From contig JAUMIR010000001.1 in the NCBI GenBank assembly GCA_030847615.1, forward strand, positions 68,151,501 to 68,215,500: a stretch of 64,000 nt of DNA, written 5' to 3'. Source of the stretch: Gambelia wislizenii (Eukaryota; Chordata; Lepidosauria; Squamata; Crotaphytidae). Positions 21,632-34,054 of the stretch are shown piece by piece. Below the pieces are notes generated by a model. It searched no databases. It was not told the DNA's origin and saw nothing but the letters and a program-made list of their open reading frames with translations. The position numbers were made by a program, and so were the translations under genes. Every line of letters begins with the position of its first letter. Position 1 is the first letter of the stretch.

Positions 21632-21781
21632 TAGTAGGCCCTCCAGATCCACAGGGGTTCCAGGAACCCCCACTGATGACAAAAAATGCAGATGATTGCA
21701 TCCCAAAATGGTGGCCACATGCACACAGATACTGTGCTGACCCACAAGTCACTCAAAGTTGCAGATCAGGAGGGCCTACTG
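21632..21781. mobile_element. Short Tigger-like MITE
   Basis: It is TA-flanked, with left end TAGTAGGCCCTCCAGATC and right end GATCAGGAGGGCCTACTG, 150 bases in all. Confidence 0.8.
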
Positions 21782-21786
21782 TATTT

Positions 21787-22854
21787 GGTTACCTATAGTG
21801 TCCTGTGGCGAGAACAAAATGAAAATTTTATTGTGTTTCCACATCTGAATCCAAATTTTATGAGAACAAGAGAGTGTTGAGCTCCTCACACTTTGGCAGT
21901 GCTATGTAGATGACCAGATCACTAAGTGATTGTATATACAGTGTGGTAAATTATAATTTGCCACGCTGTTGTCTGTTCACCAGTGGATCCAGATGAATGT
22001 GAACTCAACACAGTTGAAGGGGTTCATGACTGTTCTGACAGAATAAGGAGGGGAAAAATACAGCTCCAGCGGTGATATGTGATTACCACATCAGAAGTTT
22101 CTGTGAATTGATTCAGTGTGATAAATGACTCACTGCAAGACTTGGCACCTTACAACTCCCCAAGGTGTTGATCTTGGATTTGATTTGAACACATTGTGGA
22201 AAAGTTATCACACCATAGCAACCTTATCTGCTACACTTGTGATCGCACTGAATGCTCATCCAGGACAGAGTGAGAGATGCATGCTTTGTAAAAACAAAAA
22301 CAAATTTAGCCTATCTAGGGTCACCCGATATTTCCTAAAACACTATAGATTTCCTAAAACACCTAGATTTCCTAAAGCTACTATAGGAACACTTGACAAT
22401 ACATGGCAATCATTAATGATTTTTTGTTTATTTTTAAAAGGTATAAACTGTCTAACTTGGCCACAAGAAGCCCCTGTGCATAAAAACATTACTACCTATA
22501 CTGATGATCAAATTAATACACATCAGTTTGTTTGGGAAGAAGAGATTGTACTGTTCTGTATACATCAGGAATTCTCAAATGTATTTTACCAAGCTGGTCT
22601 TTAAAGATCTGGAGCCCTTCTTTTTGCCATAGCATCTCCTTTTGCTGCAGTGCAGACATTTTTCACACACAGCTAACTGCTGCTCTGTTCTCCTGTTGTG
22701 TTTTCCAAACTCTTGCCTATGTTTAAGTGTGTGGTGTAGGGGAGGAAAGTTATAGTAGTCATCAGTCCCATGATCTTCTAGATATAGGTAGGTGCTATCT
22801 TATAGTTACCTTGTTCTGCTTTATGGATGACTGACTCTACTCTTGACTACTGTA
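21787..22854. other. Unique sequence, no gene found
   Basis: The ORF at 22125-22604 has no recognisable domain. Nothing here supports an exon. Confidence 0.4.
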
Positions 22855-23081
22855 CAGTGAGCTCTTGGTATCTGCTGGGATTTGTTTCCAGGATTCCCCA
22901 CAGATAACAAAATCCACAGATGCTCAAGTCCCATTATATACAGTGGTGTAGTAAAATGCCGTCCCTTATGTAAGTGGCAAAATCAAGGTTTGATTTTTGG
23001 AATTAATTAAAAAAAAATATTTTAAAACCGTGGTTGGTTGAATCTTTGGATACAGAATCCGTGGTTACAGAAGGCCAACTG
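22855..23081. mobile_element. Tigger-like (MER2-type) MITE
   Basis: It is TA-flanked (22853-22854, 23082-23083). The left end is CAGTGAGCTCTTGGTATC and the right end is TACAGAAGGCCAACTG, with the interior AATATTTTAAAACCGTGGTTGG on the strand given. Confidence 0.8.
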
Positions 23082-23980
23082 TAATTTATTTTTAGAGCCA
23101 TAAAATCCCAAAGATAGAATGAATTATAAAGATCAGTTGCCTGCACTGAAGTACCACAGAGGAACCAACCACAGATTAATGTTCATAATACAGACAAGAG
23201 GGTGTCACAAATAGAAAGTAGTGGTTTTCGAGGAATGTTGTGTTAAGAAGCCCACAAAGTGGAATGTTCCAAAACACTGTTACATGAAAGGATAATAGAT
23301 GACATGTATGCATATTTCTGTTTTGAATTTGAACTTCTAGGTTTTCAGCTGACTCTAAGCTCTATCTGCCACTTTGACCCTGTTTTTGTGTGTGTGTGTG
23401 TTGTTGTTGTTGTTTTTGCATTAATCCAATTGTACTACATTGCATTAACCCAATTGTAGTACATTGCCAAGCCTGGACAAGCAAATCATTTTTCTTAACA
23501 CAGTTGGATAAAAAAAAGGATATTAAATTGATGCTTCTTGGTGTGCATATGGAGGAGTTTGCAATTGATTCCCTGCTTCATTACAGAATTCTGCCACAAC
23601 AAACATTTGGATGGTGCTACCCTGTGGGTCCTTCTCTGCCCCCCTCCTGCATTTCTATACAGGCTTCTGGGATCTGGCAGCAAGGCACAAATGGTGCTAC
23701 TACTGGTTGCAGTTCCCGTGTGGATTAGGACAAGTGTACAGTATAGGTAATACCATGTGTATTGACACTGTTGTGGTTGAAATTTGAGTTGTACATCAGC
23801 TTAAATATTTATTCTGATCACATCAGGAGTACTGGGGATCATTGGATGGAGGACCACGGAGAAGCTCTGGAGTACTGAGCATGTGTGTATAGCAAGGACA
23901 GGCAGAAATGTAGGGCTTTGTTGAAGCTGGTAGTGATGACTGGATTCTAGAGCTTCATATCTGGTATATTTGATAGCTAT

Positions 23981-25471
23981 CAACAATGGCAAATGTGATC
24001 TCAGAGCCATTGGCAATAAACTTTGAGAATTCCTGGAGAACAGGAGAAGTCCCAGCAGACTGGAGGAGGGCAAACGTTGTCCCCATCTTCAAAAAGGGGA
24101 AAAAAGAGGATCCCAACAATTATCGTCCAGTTAGTCTGACATCAATACCAGGGAAGATTCTAGAGCAGATCATTAAACAGAGAGTCCGTGAACATTTAGA
24201 AGGCAATGCCATAATCACAAAAAGTCAACATGGGTTTCAGAGAAACAAGTCATGCCAGACTAATCTGATCTCTTTTTTGGATAAAGTTACCAGCTTGGTA
24301 GATGAAGGGAACGCTGTGGACATCACATACCTTGATTTCAGTAAGGCCTTTGACAAGGTTCCCCATGACATTCTTGCAAACAAGCTTGTAAAATGTGGGC
24401 TAGACAAGTTAACTGTTCAATGGATTTGTAATTGGTTGACCGTCTGAACCCAAAGGGTGCTCAGCAGTGGCTCCTCTTCGTCTTGGAAAGATGTGACCAG
24501 TGGGGTGCCACAGGGTTCTGTCCTGGGCCCAGTGCTATTCAACATCTTTATCAATGACTTGGATGAGGGAATTAGGGACATACTTATCAAATTTGCAGAT
24601 GAAACCAAATTAGGAGGAGTAGCTAATACCCTAGAGGACAGGATCAAAATTCAGAATGACCTGGATAGACTGGAGAGCTGGGCCAAAGCTAACAAAATGA
24701 AATTCAATACAGAGAAATGTAAAGTACTGCACTTAGGGCGGAAAAATGAAATGCATAGATATAGGATGGGAGAGACGTGGCTGAACGAGACTACGTGCGA
24801 AAGGGATCTAGGAGTCTTAGTAGACCACAAGTTGAACATGAGTTAATAGTGTGATGCGGCAGCTAAAAAGGCCAATGCGATTTTGGGCTGTATCAATAGA
24901 AGTATAGTGTCTAGATCAAGGGAAGTAATAGTGCCACTCTATTCTGCCTTGGTCAGGCCGCACTTAGAATACTGTGTCCAGTTCTGGGCACCACAATTCC
25001 AAAAGGATATTGACAAATTGGAGCATGTCCAGAGAAGGGCAACTAAAATGGTGAAAGGTCTGGAAACCATGCCTTATGAGGAGAGACTTAGGGAGCTGGG
25101 TATGTTTAGCCTGGAAAAAAAGACGGTTAAGAGGCGATATGATAGTCCTGTTTAAGTATTTGAAGGGATGTCACACTGAGAATTGAGCAGGCTTGTTTTC
25201 TGCTGCTCCAAAGACTGGAACACGGAGCAATGGATGCAAGCTCCAGGAACAGAGATTCCACCTTAACACTAGGAGGAACTTTTTGACAGTAAGAGCTGTT
25301 CAACAGTGGAACGCACTCCCTTGGAGGGTGGTAGGATCTCCTTCCTTGGAGGTCTTTAAACAGAGGCTGGATTGCCATCTGTCGGGGATGCTTTGATCAA
25401 GATTTCCTGCGTGGCAGGGACTGGACGGCCCTCGTGGTCTCTTCCAACTCTACAATTCTATGATTCTATAA
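23981..25471 (+). mobile_element. CR1 LINE, 5'-truncated, recently inactivated
   Basis: It encodes the CR1 RT from MANVISEPLAINFENSWR to the 3' signature ATTCTATGATTCTATA. Few breaks are seen: a TGA near 24445 (after NWLTV), FADETKL replacing FADDTKL, a TAA near 24844 and a frameshift near 25120. The Asp-to-Glu change in motif C would inactivate the RT. Confidence 0.93.
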
Positions 25472-25714
25472 TGTGTTTAGAGCAGGACTTCAAATCCTAT
25501 CTTTCTGAAAGCAACCTGTGATGCTGCTTGTAAGTTACCCTGAATTTCAGGGGAATCTCTGAGTACTCCCCAGAAGAGCTATAGGCAGAAACGAAAATGC
25601 GACATCCCTCCAAATGTGAACTGTTTGCCCTACTTAAACAGGCTGCTAGGAGTATGGCTAGAGCCTCACTAAGCTACTATACATGGTGATGTAAGGAATT
25701 GTTTTTAATTGCTG

Positions 25715-26240
25715 TCAACTTTGACTTATGGTGACCCTATGAATGAGAGACTTCCAAGTCACCCTGTTATCAGCAGCACTACTGAGATCTTGCAGACTCA
25801 GGGCTGTAGCTTGCTTGAGCTATCCACCTGTAATATGGTCTTCCTCTTTTTCTACTGCCTTATACTTTGCTAAGCATTATTGTCTTTTCTAATGAGTCCT
25901 GTCTCCTCAGGATATGTCCAAAGTACAACAGTCTCAGTTTAGTCATCTTGGCTTCTAGGGAAAGTTCAGACTTGATTTGCTTTTCAACCCATTTATTTAT
26001 CCTTTTGGCAGTCCATGGTATCCATAGAACTCTCCTCCAGCACAAGATTTAAAATAAATTGATTTGCTTCCAATCAGCTTTCACAACCATACAAAGAAAT
26101 TGGAAATATGATGGCATGGACAGTCCTGACTTTGGTATTCAATGATATATCTTTATACTTCATGATCTTGTCTAGTTCCTTCATAGCTGCCCTTCCAAGT
26201 CCTAGTCTTCTGATTTCTTGACTACAGTCCGCCTTCTGAC
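25715..26240 (-). mobile_element. Bov-B (RTE) LINE 3' fragment
   Basis: The minus-strand translation contains RINKWVEKQIKSELSLEAKM and LRLLYFGHILRRQDSLEKTI, the C-terminal signature of Bov-B endonuclease-RT. The 3' end toward 25720 has the GACTTATGGTGACCCTATGA tail that also ends the reptile SINEs in this window. Confidence 0.8.
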
Positions 26241-26682
26241 ATTATTACCCATACTTGATTGATCACCAAGGGTAGCTGCTTTTTAAAAAAATGCAAATTC
26301 ATGTAAGGATGAATTCATCTTTCATTATAGAATATTTTATCAGGAAACATTTATTTCAGGGGAAATGCATGTTTAATGTTTTTTTAAAAATCATTTAATC
26401 ATTTTTATTATGAAATAATCAGTTGTTCATACTAAAAATGGGCATAGTAATAGTCAGAACTCTGCTCATTATTATTCATTTATGCTGTTACATTCTTCAG
26501 TTTGCTTTACAAAAATAAACTCCAACTGCATAGTGTTTATATTACCCAGTATTTGGGCTGTGAGGGAATTGCAGAAATCTCTTAGGTTTTACTTTTTCTT
26601 GCACTTATCTCCCTTTTCCTTCCATCTATCTTCTGAGATTGATGAGAGTGACACTACAGTGGTAACTAAGTGTTGTGCTGGG
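26241..26682. other. Unique sequence, no gene found
   Basis: AT-rich, with no recognisable element. Confidence 0.45.
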
Positions 26683-27310
26683 GCCCATCTGAGGCAAAAA
26701 AATACCCACCCCAGATTGCTCCACAGTAATGGCAAATTGCAGCAGCTGCAATTTATCTTTTTTTTCTTTTTTTCTTTTTTTTTTTGCCCCCAAAAGCATT
26801 GCATGCCTGCCAGTCAAGATGGTGGCTGCAAGCGAATTACTTACATTTTAACTTACCTGAATTTGCTGCCACCAAACTTTTTTAAAAAAATGCCTATGTG
26901 AAATAGAGCAATATTTTGCCTTTAGTAAAAAGAAAAAACAATTGACACCCCATTTTATTGTCCTAATGCTTGTTCACTAAGGTGAAACTCCAACATGGTG
27001 GCTTTGGGTGCTTCCCTTGTTAGCAAGCCCCACCCCTTCACTCATCTGGCTAATCTGCTTTGTGCTTCCACTCATATGGGAAAGCGATTCAAAGCAAATC
27101 ACTTGTCCCAACGAGCAGGAATGTGCCTTCCCCTCGTTGTTTTTTAAAAACTCTGGGGAAAACCATGAAGGCTTTTCCTTTGGAGTTTTTGACATCTTTG
27201 CCCCCCTTCCTTCTGAATATGGCATAATAATGTGGGATCCCATTCAGATAGGTAGGATTCTCCTAGCATTCTGTGAGGAGTATTTTCACTGTTTAGACAG
27301 CCCCCTGGTC
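26683..27310 (+). mobile_element. Family A non-autonomous DNA transposon
   Basis: It shares ordered blocks with 28549-29093: AGATTGCTCCACAGTAATG, GCAGCAGCTGCAATTT, AGCAAGCCCCACCCC, ATGGGAAAGCGATTC, TGTGAGGAGTATTTT. The ends GGGGCCCATCT and GACAGCCCC look like imperfect inverted repeats. The T-run at 26757-26781 is internal. Confidence 0.65.
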
Positions 27311-28379
27311 ACAGCAGCCATGTCTAGGGAAGCCTCAAAGATTTCTGGTTGAAGAACAGCAGCAGCCTAATGTGATGATGTCGAAGGGATGATATAGAAG
27401 GAATTGTAGAAGGGGGAAAACTGCAGTTAAGAGAATTCCTGTGATCTGTTGTTGGAAAGATTTTCTGTGTGGCTTTGAGAGCTGGAAATTTTAGCAGTCT
27501 ATTATTATACAGTATTTGCTCCATAGTTGCTGATGGCACACCCTCCATAGGATTAGCTAGTATGATAGATAACATCTTGTGTCATTTGGTCCTCAGGCAA
27601 CTTTTGCCTCATCATTTCCACAAAGACCAAATTATCCATTTGCCCTGGTCTCTCCCTGCATTTCCAGTTCCCTGCCATCATATCCCCTCATGGCTTTCTA
27701 TAGCACCTGCTGTTCATTGTGAATATAGTCAAGGAAGCCTTTGCAGCCACGTTATCTACAATGCAATATGAAACATTTATCTTTGCTTCTAGAGTTCTTC
27801 TTAGCATTTTGTAGATTTCCGCTCTTGCGATTTAGGAGACTATTTTATCAGCACTACCCCAGACAGTTTGGGGACTGGAGGGATTGTCAAAGCCTACAGC
27901 CTGTTATAAAGATTTCAAAGACATCAGGCTTTTAGCACACCAAGGGCTGCTGCTGCTTACATGTGCTAGAAAAGCAAAATTGAGAAGCCTTATGAAGAGG
28001 AAGGAAATAATGAGCTTGATCTCAACAGCAGCACCTGCTTCTGCTTTGTAAGGGGAAAGTACTGTGTGGGATCAAAGTGCTATTCTGTGGAAGTGTGCAG
28101 AATTGTGACACTGATTCCCATATGGCCACAGGCTTCTTTGCTGAAGGTTTTTTTTTTGCCAGTTTTTGTGATGATTAACATTTTGTCAGAGACTAGGATG
28201 GTATTCAGTCTGTTTACTTACTGTATCAAACTGACCTGTGTAATAAGGGGAGAGACATTCAGTTTACCAGACTATAGGACTATATCCAAATAGACTGTAT
28301 CCTACACATATTCAGTGAGGCTTATTGGTACAGATGGCTATGCTCAGAATGGTCAAATCATAAAAGGAAGGAATCACAA
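27311..28379. other. Unique sequence, no gene found
   Basis: No recognisable coding exon or repeat. Confidence 0.45.
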
Positions 28380-28548
28380 AATCAAAGAATTATAGAATCT
28401 TAGAGTCAGAAGGGACTGTAAGGGCCATCTGCTCCAACCCCTGACCATGCAGGAATACACAACTAAAGGACTCCTGAAAGATGCACATCCAGCTTCTGTT
28501 TCATGACCTCCAAAGAAGGAGAGTCCACCACCCTCTGAGGCAGTCTAT
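28380..28548 (-). mobile_element. Old CR1 LINE, segment 1 (3' end)
   Basis: The CR1 3' UTR and end of ORF2 on the minus strand (AGAATTATAGAATCTTAGAG and CTCCAACCCCTGACCATGC). This CR1 continues at 29101-29620 and 31046-31900 after two later insertions. Confidence 0.88.
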
Positions 28549-29093
28549 GGCCCCGTCTATACGAGGGGAGGAACAGGATTGCTCCACAGTAATGTCAAAT
28601 CACAGCAGCTGCAATTTGTCTTAATGATCCCCCCCCGCCGCAAAAGCTTTGCATGCCCACCAGGCCCCCCGCTTTTATGTACCTTAATTTGCTGCTGCCA
28701 AACTTTAAAAAAAAAACCCCTAAGTGCACTGGAGTGATATATCACCACTACAAAAAAAGCACCCCGTTTTCTCACCTTAGTGCTCATTCACTAAGCTGAA
28801 AAACCAACATGACGGCTCCGGGCACTTGCCTTGTTAGCAAGCCCCACACCTACACTCGTCCAGCCAATCAGGTTTGTGCTTCCTCTTGTATGGGAAAGCG
28901 ATTCATATTGAATAGCTTGTCCCAACAAGCAGGAATGCACATTCCCCACACTGTGAGGAGCCGTGAAGGCTTTTCTTGTGGAATTTGTTCAGTTCCCCCC
29001 TTCACAATACAGTGGAACAAGACAGTTTGCCATTAGCACAGGGTGTCTTCTCCTCACATTCCATGAGGAGTATTTTTGCCGTTAAGACAACCC
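28549..29093 (+). mobile_element. Family A DNA transposon nested in old CR1
   Basis: The element begins GGCCCCGTCTATACG and ends CGTTAAGACAACCCC, an imperfect inverted pair. Its interior matches 26683-27310 block by block. The CR1 text stops at GGCAGTCTAT and resumes at CATTTTCAAACAGCTC. Confidence 0.7.
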
Positions 29094-29100
29094 CTCGTGT

Positions 29101-29620
29101 CATTTTCAAACAGCTCTTGCATTCAAGGAGTTCTTCCTAATGTTTAAGTAGAATAACTTTTCCTGTAATTTGAAACTATTGGTTCAGGTTCTAGTCTCTG
29201 GAGCCACAGAAAACAAACTTGCTTCAGCTTCTACATGACATTTCTTCAGATATTTAAAGATAGCTATTATGTCACCTCTTACTCTTCTTTTCTCCAAACT
29301 AAACATACCCACCTCCCTCAGTCATTCCTCATAAATATAAGGTACTCAGTTTCCAGGTAAAATCTGGCCAAAGCAGAATAGAGCAAGACTACTACTTTCC
29401 TTGATCTTCTAGACACTATACTGCTGTTGTTGCAGCCTAGAATTGCATTGGCTTTTGGGGGGTCTCATCACACTGTTGACTCATGCTTACCTTGTCATCT
29501 ACTGGTGTCCAGGTGTCATCCATCCTATATTTGTGCATTTCATTTTTCCTGCCTAGACGGAGTACCTTATATTTATTCCTGTCAAAATTTGTTTTGTTAA
29601 TTTTGGCCCAGCTTTCCAAT
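29101..29620 (-). mobile_element. Old CR1 LINE, segment 2
   Basis: Minus-strand CR1 from the AACAGCTCTTGC block to the GTTAATTTTGGCCCAGC block. It is heavily mutated and breaks at a + strand CR1. Confidence 0.85.
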
Positions 29621-29625
29621 TTTGA

Positions 29626-31045
29626 AGTAGTCTCAGAACCACTGGCAATAATCTTTGGGAATTTCTGGATGAGAAATCCCAGAAGACCGGAGGAGGGCAA
29701 ATGTTGTTCCCATCTTCCAAAAAAAAAAAAAAAAAGAGGTCGGGGGAGAAGACCCAAACAGTTATCACCCAGCCAGCCTGAATACCAGGAAAGATTCAGG
29801 AGCAGTACATTAAACAGACAGTCTGTAAGCACTTAGAAAGGGATGCCATGATCACTAAAAGTCAACATGGGTTTCTCAAAAACAAGTCAGGCCAGACTAA
29901 TTTTATCTCTCTTTTTTTTTTATAGAATTACAAGCTTGGTAGATGAAGGGAATGCTGTAGATGTAGCATATCTTGATATCAGTAAGGCCTCTGACAAAGG
30001 TCCCCCATTATATTCTTGCAATTAAGCTAGTAAAATGTGGGCTAGACAATGCTACTGTTAGGTGGATTTGTAATTAGTTGACCAGCTGAACCTAAATATC
30101 CTCTTCATCCTGGAGAGAAGTGACTAGTGGGGTGCCACAGGGTTTTGTCCTGGGCCCAGAGCCATCTTTATTAATTACTTGGGTGATGGAATAGAGGGCA
30201 TGCTTATCAAATTTTCAGATGACACCAAATTAGGAGGGGTAGCAAATACCCCAGAGGACAGGATCAGAATTTAAAATGACCTTAACAGATTGGAGAGCTG
30301 GACCAAAACTAACAAAATAAATTTCAACAGGGAGAAATGTAAGGAATGCAGAGATATTGGATGGGTGACACCTGGCTTGACAACAGTACATGGAAAAGGA
30401 TCTAGGAGTCTTAGTAGACCACAAGCCGAGCATGAGTGAACAGTGTGATGTGGCAGCTTAAAAAGCAAATGCAATTCTGGACTGCATCAATAGGAGTGCA
30501 GTGTCTAGGTTGAGGGATGTAACTTTATTCTTCTTTGGTCAGACCTCACTTGGAATACTGTTTCCAGTTCTGGGCACCACAGTTCAAGAAGGATATTGAC
30601 AAGCTGGAGCGTGTCCGGAGGAGGGCAACCAGAATGGTGAAAGGTCTGGAAGCCATGCCTTATATGGAGCGGCTTAGGGAGCTGGGTATGTTTAGCCTGG
30701 AGAAGAAAAGGTTAAGAGGTGACATGATAGCCATGTTTAAACACTTGAAATGATGTCATATTGAAGAGGGAATAAGCTTGGTTTTTGCTGATCTAAGACA
30801 CAGATTAATGGACTCAGACTACAGGAAAAGAAATTCCACCTAAACATTAGGAAGAACTTCCTGATGGTAAGAGCTGTTTGACAGTGGAATACACTGCCTC
30901 AGAGTGTGGTGGAATCTCCTTCTTTGGAGGTTTTTAAACAGAGGCTGGATGACCATCAGTCAGGAGTGATTTGAATGTGTATTCCTGCAAGGCAGGTGGC
31001 TGGACTAAATAGCCCTCATGGTCTCTTCCAACTCTATGATTCTAA
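29626..31045 (+). mobile_element. CR1 LINE inserted in the old CR1, opposite strand
   Basis: It starts near SEPLAIIFG (29632), carries broken RT frames ([22 protein letters not shown]) and ends with CTCTATGATTCTAA at 31045. The A-run at 29720-29735 lies inside. Confidence 0.88.
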
Positions 31046-31900
31046 TACTATCCTCTGGGGTATTTGCTACCCACCTCTAATTTGGTGTTATCTGCAAATT
31101 TGATAGGCATGCTTTCTATCCCATCATCCAGGTCATTTATAAAGATATTTAACAATGCCGTGCCCAGGACAGGACAGATCCATGAGGCACCCCACCAGTC
31201 ACTTCTCTCCAGAATGAAGAGGAGCAGTTGGTTAGCACACTATGAGTTAGATCTGTCAACCAATTATAGACCACCTAACAGTAGCACTGTCTAGCCCACT
31301 AGTTTCACCAGATTGCCTGCAATAGTATCACAAGGGACCTTGTCCAAAGCCTTACTGAAATCAATACTACATCCACAGGGTTCCCCTTATCTACCAAGCT
31401 TGTAACTCTATTTAAAAAAGAGATAAGATTAGTTTGGCATGGTTTCTTTTTGAGAAATCCATGCTGGTTCTTAGTAATCCCAGTATCACTTTCTAAGTGT
31501 GCTGACTGATTGTTTAATAATCTGTCTGTAATCTTTCCTGTATTAGCATCAAGCCGACTGGTCTGTGAATGCATGGGCTCCCTCCTTTTTTGTCCTTTTT
31601 TGAAGATGGGCATAATATTTGCCCATTTCCAATCTGCTGGGACCTCTCTTGTTCTCCAAGAATTCTCAAAGACCATTGACAATGACTCTGAGATTACATT
31701 TACAAGTTCCTTTAGTAGTCTTGAATGCAGTTTATCTGTCTCTAGAGACCTGTGGTCATTTAAAGTAGCTAGGTATTCCCATACTACCTTTTTACCTATT
31801 ATGAGTTGCAGTCCTCTTACTGCATCATTTGTTCTTTATTCATCACGCAGAGCTCTGTTTTCCTTTTGGGAGAAGACTACCGAGATCACCTAACAGTCTT
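31046..31900 (-). mobile_element. Old CR1 LINE, segment 3
   Basis: It resumes with ACTATCCTCTGGGGTATTTG and runs through RT motifs in broken frames on the minus strand (VFENSWRTREVPADW, KNQHGFL) to the linker before the RT near 31900. Confidence 0.88.
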
Positions 31901-31984
31901 ATCTTTGTCACCATGATGAATGAGTGGAAACTCCATCTTCAGCAGTATGGCTCTGCATGCCAGTTACTGGGAGGCAAACAGTGG

Positions 31985-32135
31985 ATGGAAAGCTTATGTC
32001 ATCATACTCAGCCACAGCTTGGAAAATTTACTTTTGGGACTATAACTCCCAGAATCACTTGAACAGCATAGCCAGTGACTATGCTCACTGGAGGCTTCTG
32101 GGAGTTGTAGTCCAAAAATTAACTTGTCCAAGCTC
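31985..32135. repeat. Short inverted dispersed repeat
   Basis: The segment pairs TTTTGGGACTATAACTCCCAG with CTGGGAGTTGTAGTCCAAAA at its right end. This is a small palindromic repeat of a type common in reptile genomes. Confidence 0.5.
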
Positions 32136-33284
32136 TGTGTTCTGCTTATGGGCTTCCTGGAAAGATGTGGCTTGCTACTGTTACAGAAAGATACTAGATG
32201 AGAAGAATCCTTTGCATATCCAGCATAAGCTGTTCTTTTGTTTGGTTTCTTCACTGTATGGAAAGAACCTTTTGACCAGAGACACTTTGTTCTTCAGTTG
32301 TATAGTTGATCTTGTATATTCTGGAGAATCTATAAAGGTATAATATGGAACAGTGTTATGGAGGATCCTGCCTCAGCTTACTTCCAGACCTGTGATTTTA
32401 TGAAAATGTTAAGGAGACCAGAACTAGCTGGTACTTGGCAGTGGATGTAGGTTCCAAGCTATGAATGGTGGTGGTGGGACTGAGATTCAGATTGGCTCAG
32501 GATCACCTAGTGAGCTTCTTGCCTGAGCAGGGATTTGTTTTGGAGTCTCTGTTTCAATTAACTATTCTGCACTGTCTTTATACTTATGTTTCTGGTATAA
32601 TGTCTTGAGTGAGGTTTTATTCACCTCCCCTGGTTGAGATGCATGAGCTTAACTTGAATATTTTGCCATGTGGGAGACACATGAGTTCCTGCTTTGACTG
32701 TTACATAGAAATCTGAGTGTGTAGCCTCTCTCTTCAGTACTGTCTAACATCTGAATGTAGCCTAATTTAATTTTATTTAGTTCTTCGAAGACTGAGTGCC
32801 TCTTCCCAGTGCTTCAGGACATATCTAGCCTCACCTTTCAAAAAAGAGGGTTTAAATGCAAAAGTATTCTGGTTATGCCCTCCAGTCTATACATAAGCTA
32901 TACTGTTATTATATTGTACCTTTGCACTGGTGTTTGGAAAGCCACTGTTGTCATTATTATCCCTAGTAGCTGAGTGGAATGAAATTGGGTAATAATAGGG
33001 TGGGAAGCAGAGTGGATCAAGAACTCCCTTTTTTCTGTATTTTAGATTTAAAAAAAAAGTGTATATTTGTTAAATCATGTAATGCAATATATTTAAATTG
33101 ATTAAATCATGTAGTGTTCTCTACAGACATGCTGCTGCCTTTTTTTTTAGAGAACCACCATTTCATTGCATTTCTCTATGAGATTTGTGTATGAATTTCT
33201 TCATTTTTAGTAAACATTTGAAGAGCCCAAGAAAATGTAAGTTATGATGTGAATAATCCCCAGTTCTTAAGTATTGTTTGAGAG
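32136..33284. other. Unique sequence, no gene found
   Basis: AT-rich sequence between repeats and the DRC5 region. No exon was seen. A 5' non-coding DRC5 exon could lie here or further upstream, but none could be defined. Confidence 0.45.
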
Positions 33285-33509
33285 CCAGCATGGTGTAGTG
33301 GTTTGAGCATTGGACTATGACTCTGGAGACTAGTGTTCAAATCCCTGCTCACCCCTGGAGACCCATTGGGTGACCTTGGGCAAATTGCATTCTCTCAACC
33401 TCAGAGGAAGGCAATAGCCAATCCCTTCTGAATAAATCTTGCCAAAAAAAAATCCCATAATAGGTTTGCCTTAGGATTGCCATAAATCATAAAGAACTTG
33501 AGGGTACAC

Positions 33510-33541
<32 letters not shown>

Positions 33542-33545
33542 CAAG
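33285..33545 (+). mobile_element. Complete tRNA-derived SINE
   Basis: The head has A-box-like TAGTGGTTTGAGC and B-box-like GTTCAAATCC. The body is TGACCTTGGGCAAATTGC and CAGAGGAAGGCAATAGCC, followed by the Bov-B-like tail TTGCCTTAGGATTGCCATAA and a (CCA)n(CAA)n run. It sits ~330 bases upstream of the DRC5 start codon. Confidence 0.9.
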
Positions 33546-33870
33546 TATTATGTTCCAGAAACTGGACCAGTAAAAGATAATGGCTTTACTTGTTGATATG
33601 TGCACTGGTGGAGCTAATTATTGTCACTGCCATATCAGTAGTGCTAGGAAATGCAGCTGTCAGGACCATCTTCCCCATCTCCGCAGTAGTGTAATTCTCT
33701 ACAACAAACATTTTATTAGTACTGTACCAGGAATAGACACTAACTTGTAGTTCTTCTGTAAACTCTTCTAAGAGCAGTGGCAGCTGAACTGTAGTAATCA
33801 TCCAGCTTGGGCAGAACTTTCCTTGTAATTCTAATTAAGAGGGAGAAAAACAACACCATCCTATTCCAAG
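33546..33870. other. Sequence just upstream of DRC5 exon 1
   Basis: It presumably contains part of the 5' UTR and the preceding splice acceptor. No CpG island, TATA box or X-box is visible here, which argues for a promoter further upstream. Confidence 0.45.
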
Positions 33871-34054
33871 ATGCAGGAGCCAGTTGCTGAAGACCCCAAA
33901 GGGGTTCCTCGTCCAAGTCGCGTAACTATAATGAACCCTGCAGCGAACCCCCGGCGTATGCGACGGATTATTGCAGAGGATCCTGAATGGAATCTAGCCA
34001 TTGTTCCAAAACTCACAGAGCTCTGTATCCAGCACATAATCAACAACTTTGAAA
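33871..34054 (+). CDS. DRC5: DRC5 coding exon 1
   Basis: The ATG at 33871 opens residues 1-61, and one extra base (phase 1) precedes the donor GTAAGT at 34055. The exon carries the proline-rich N-terminus and the strongly conserved RRMRRIIAEDPEWNLAIVP block. No promoter elements are visible immediately upstream, so the 5' end of the transcript probably lies further upstream. Confidence 0.93.
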
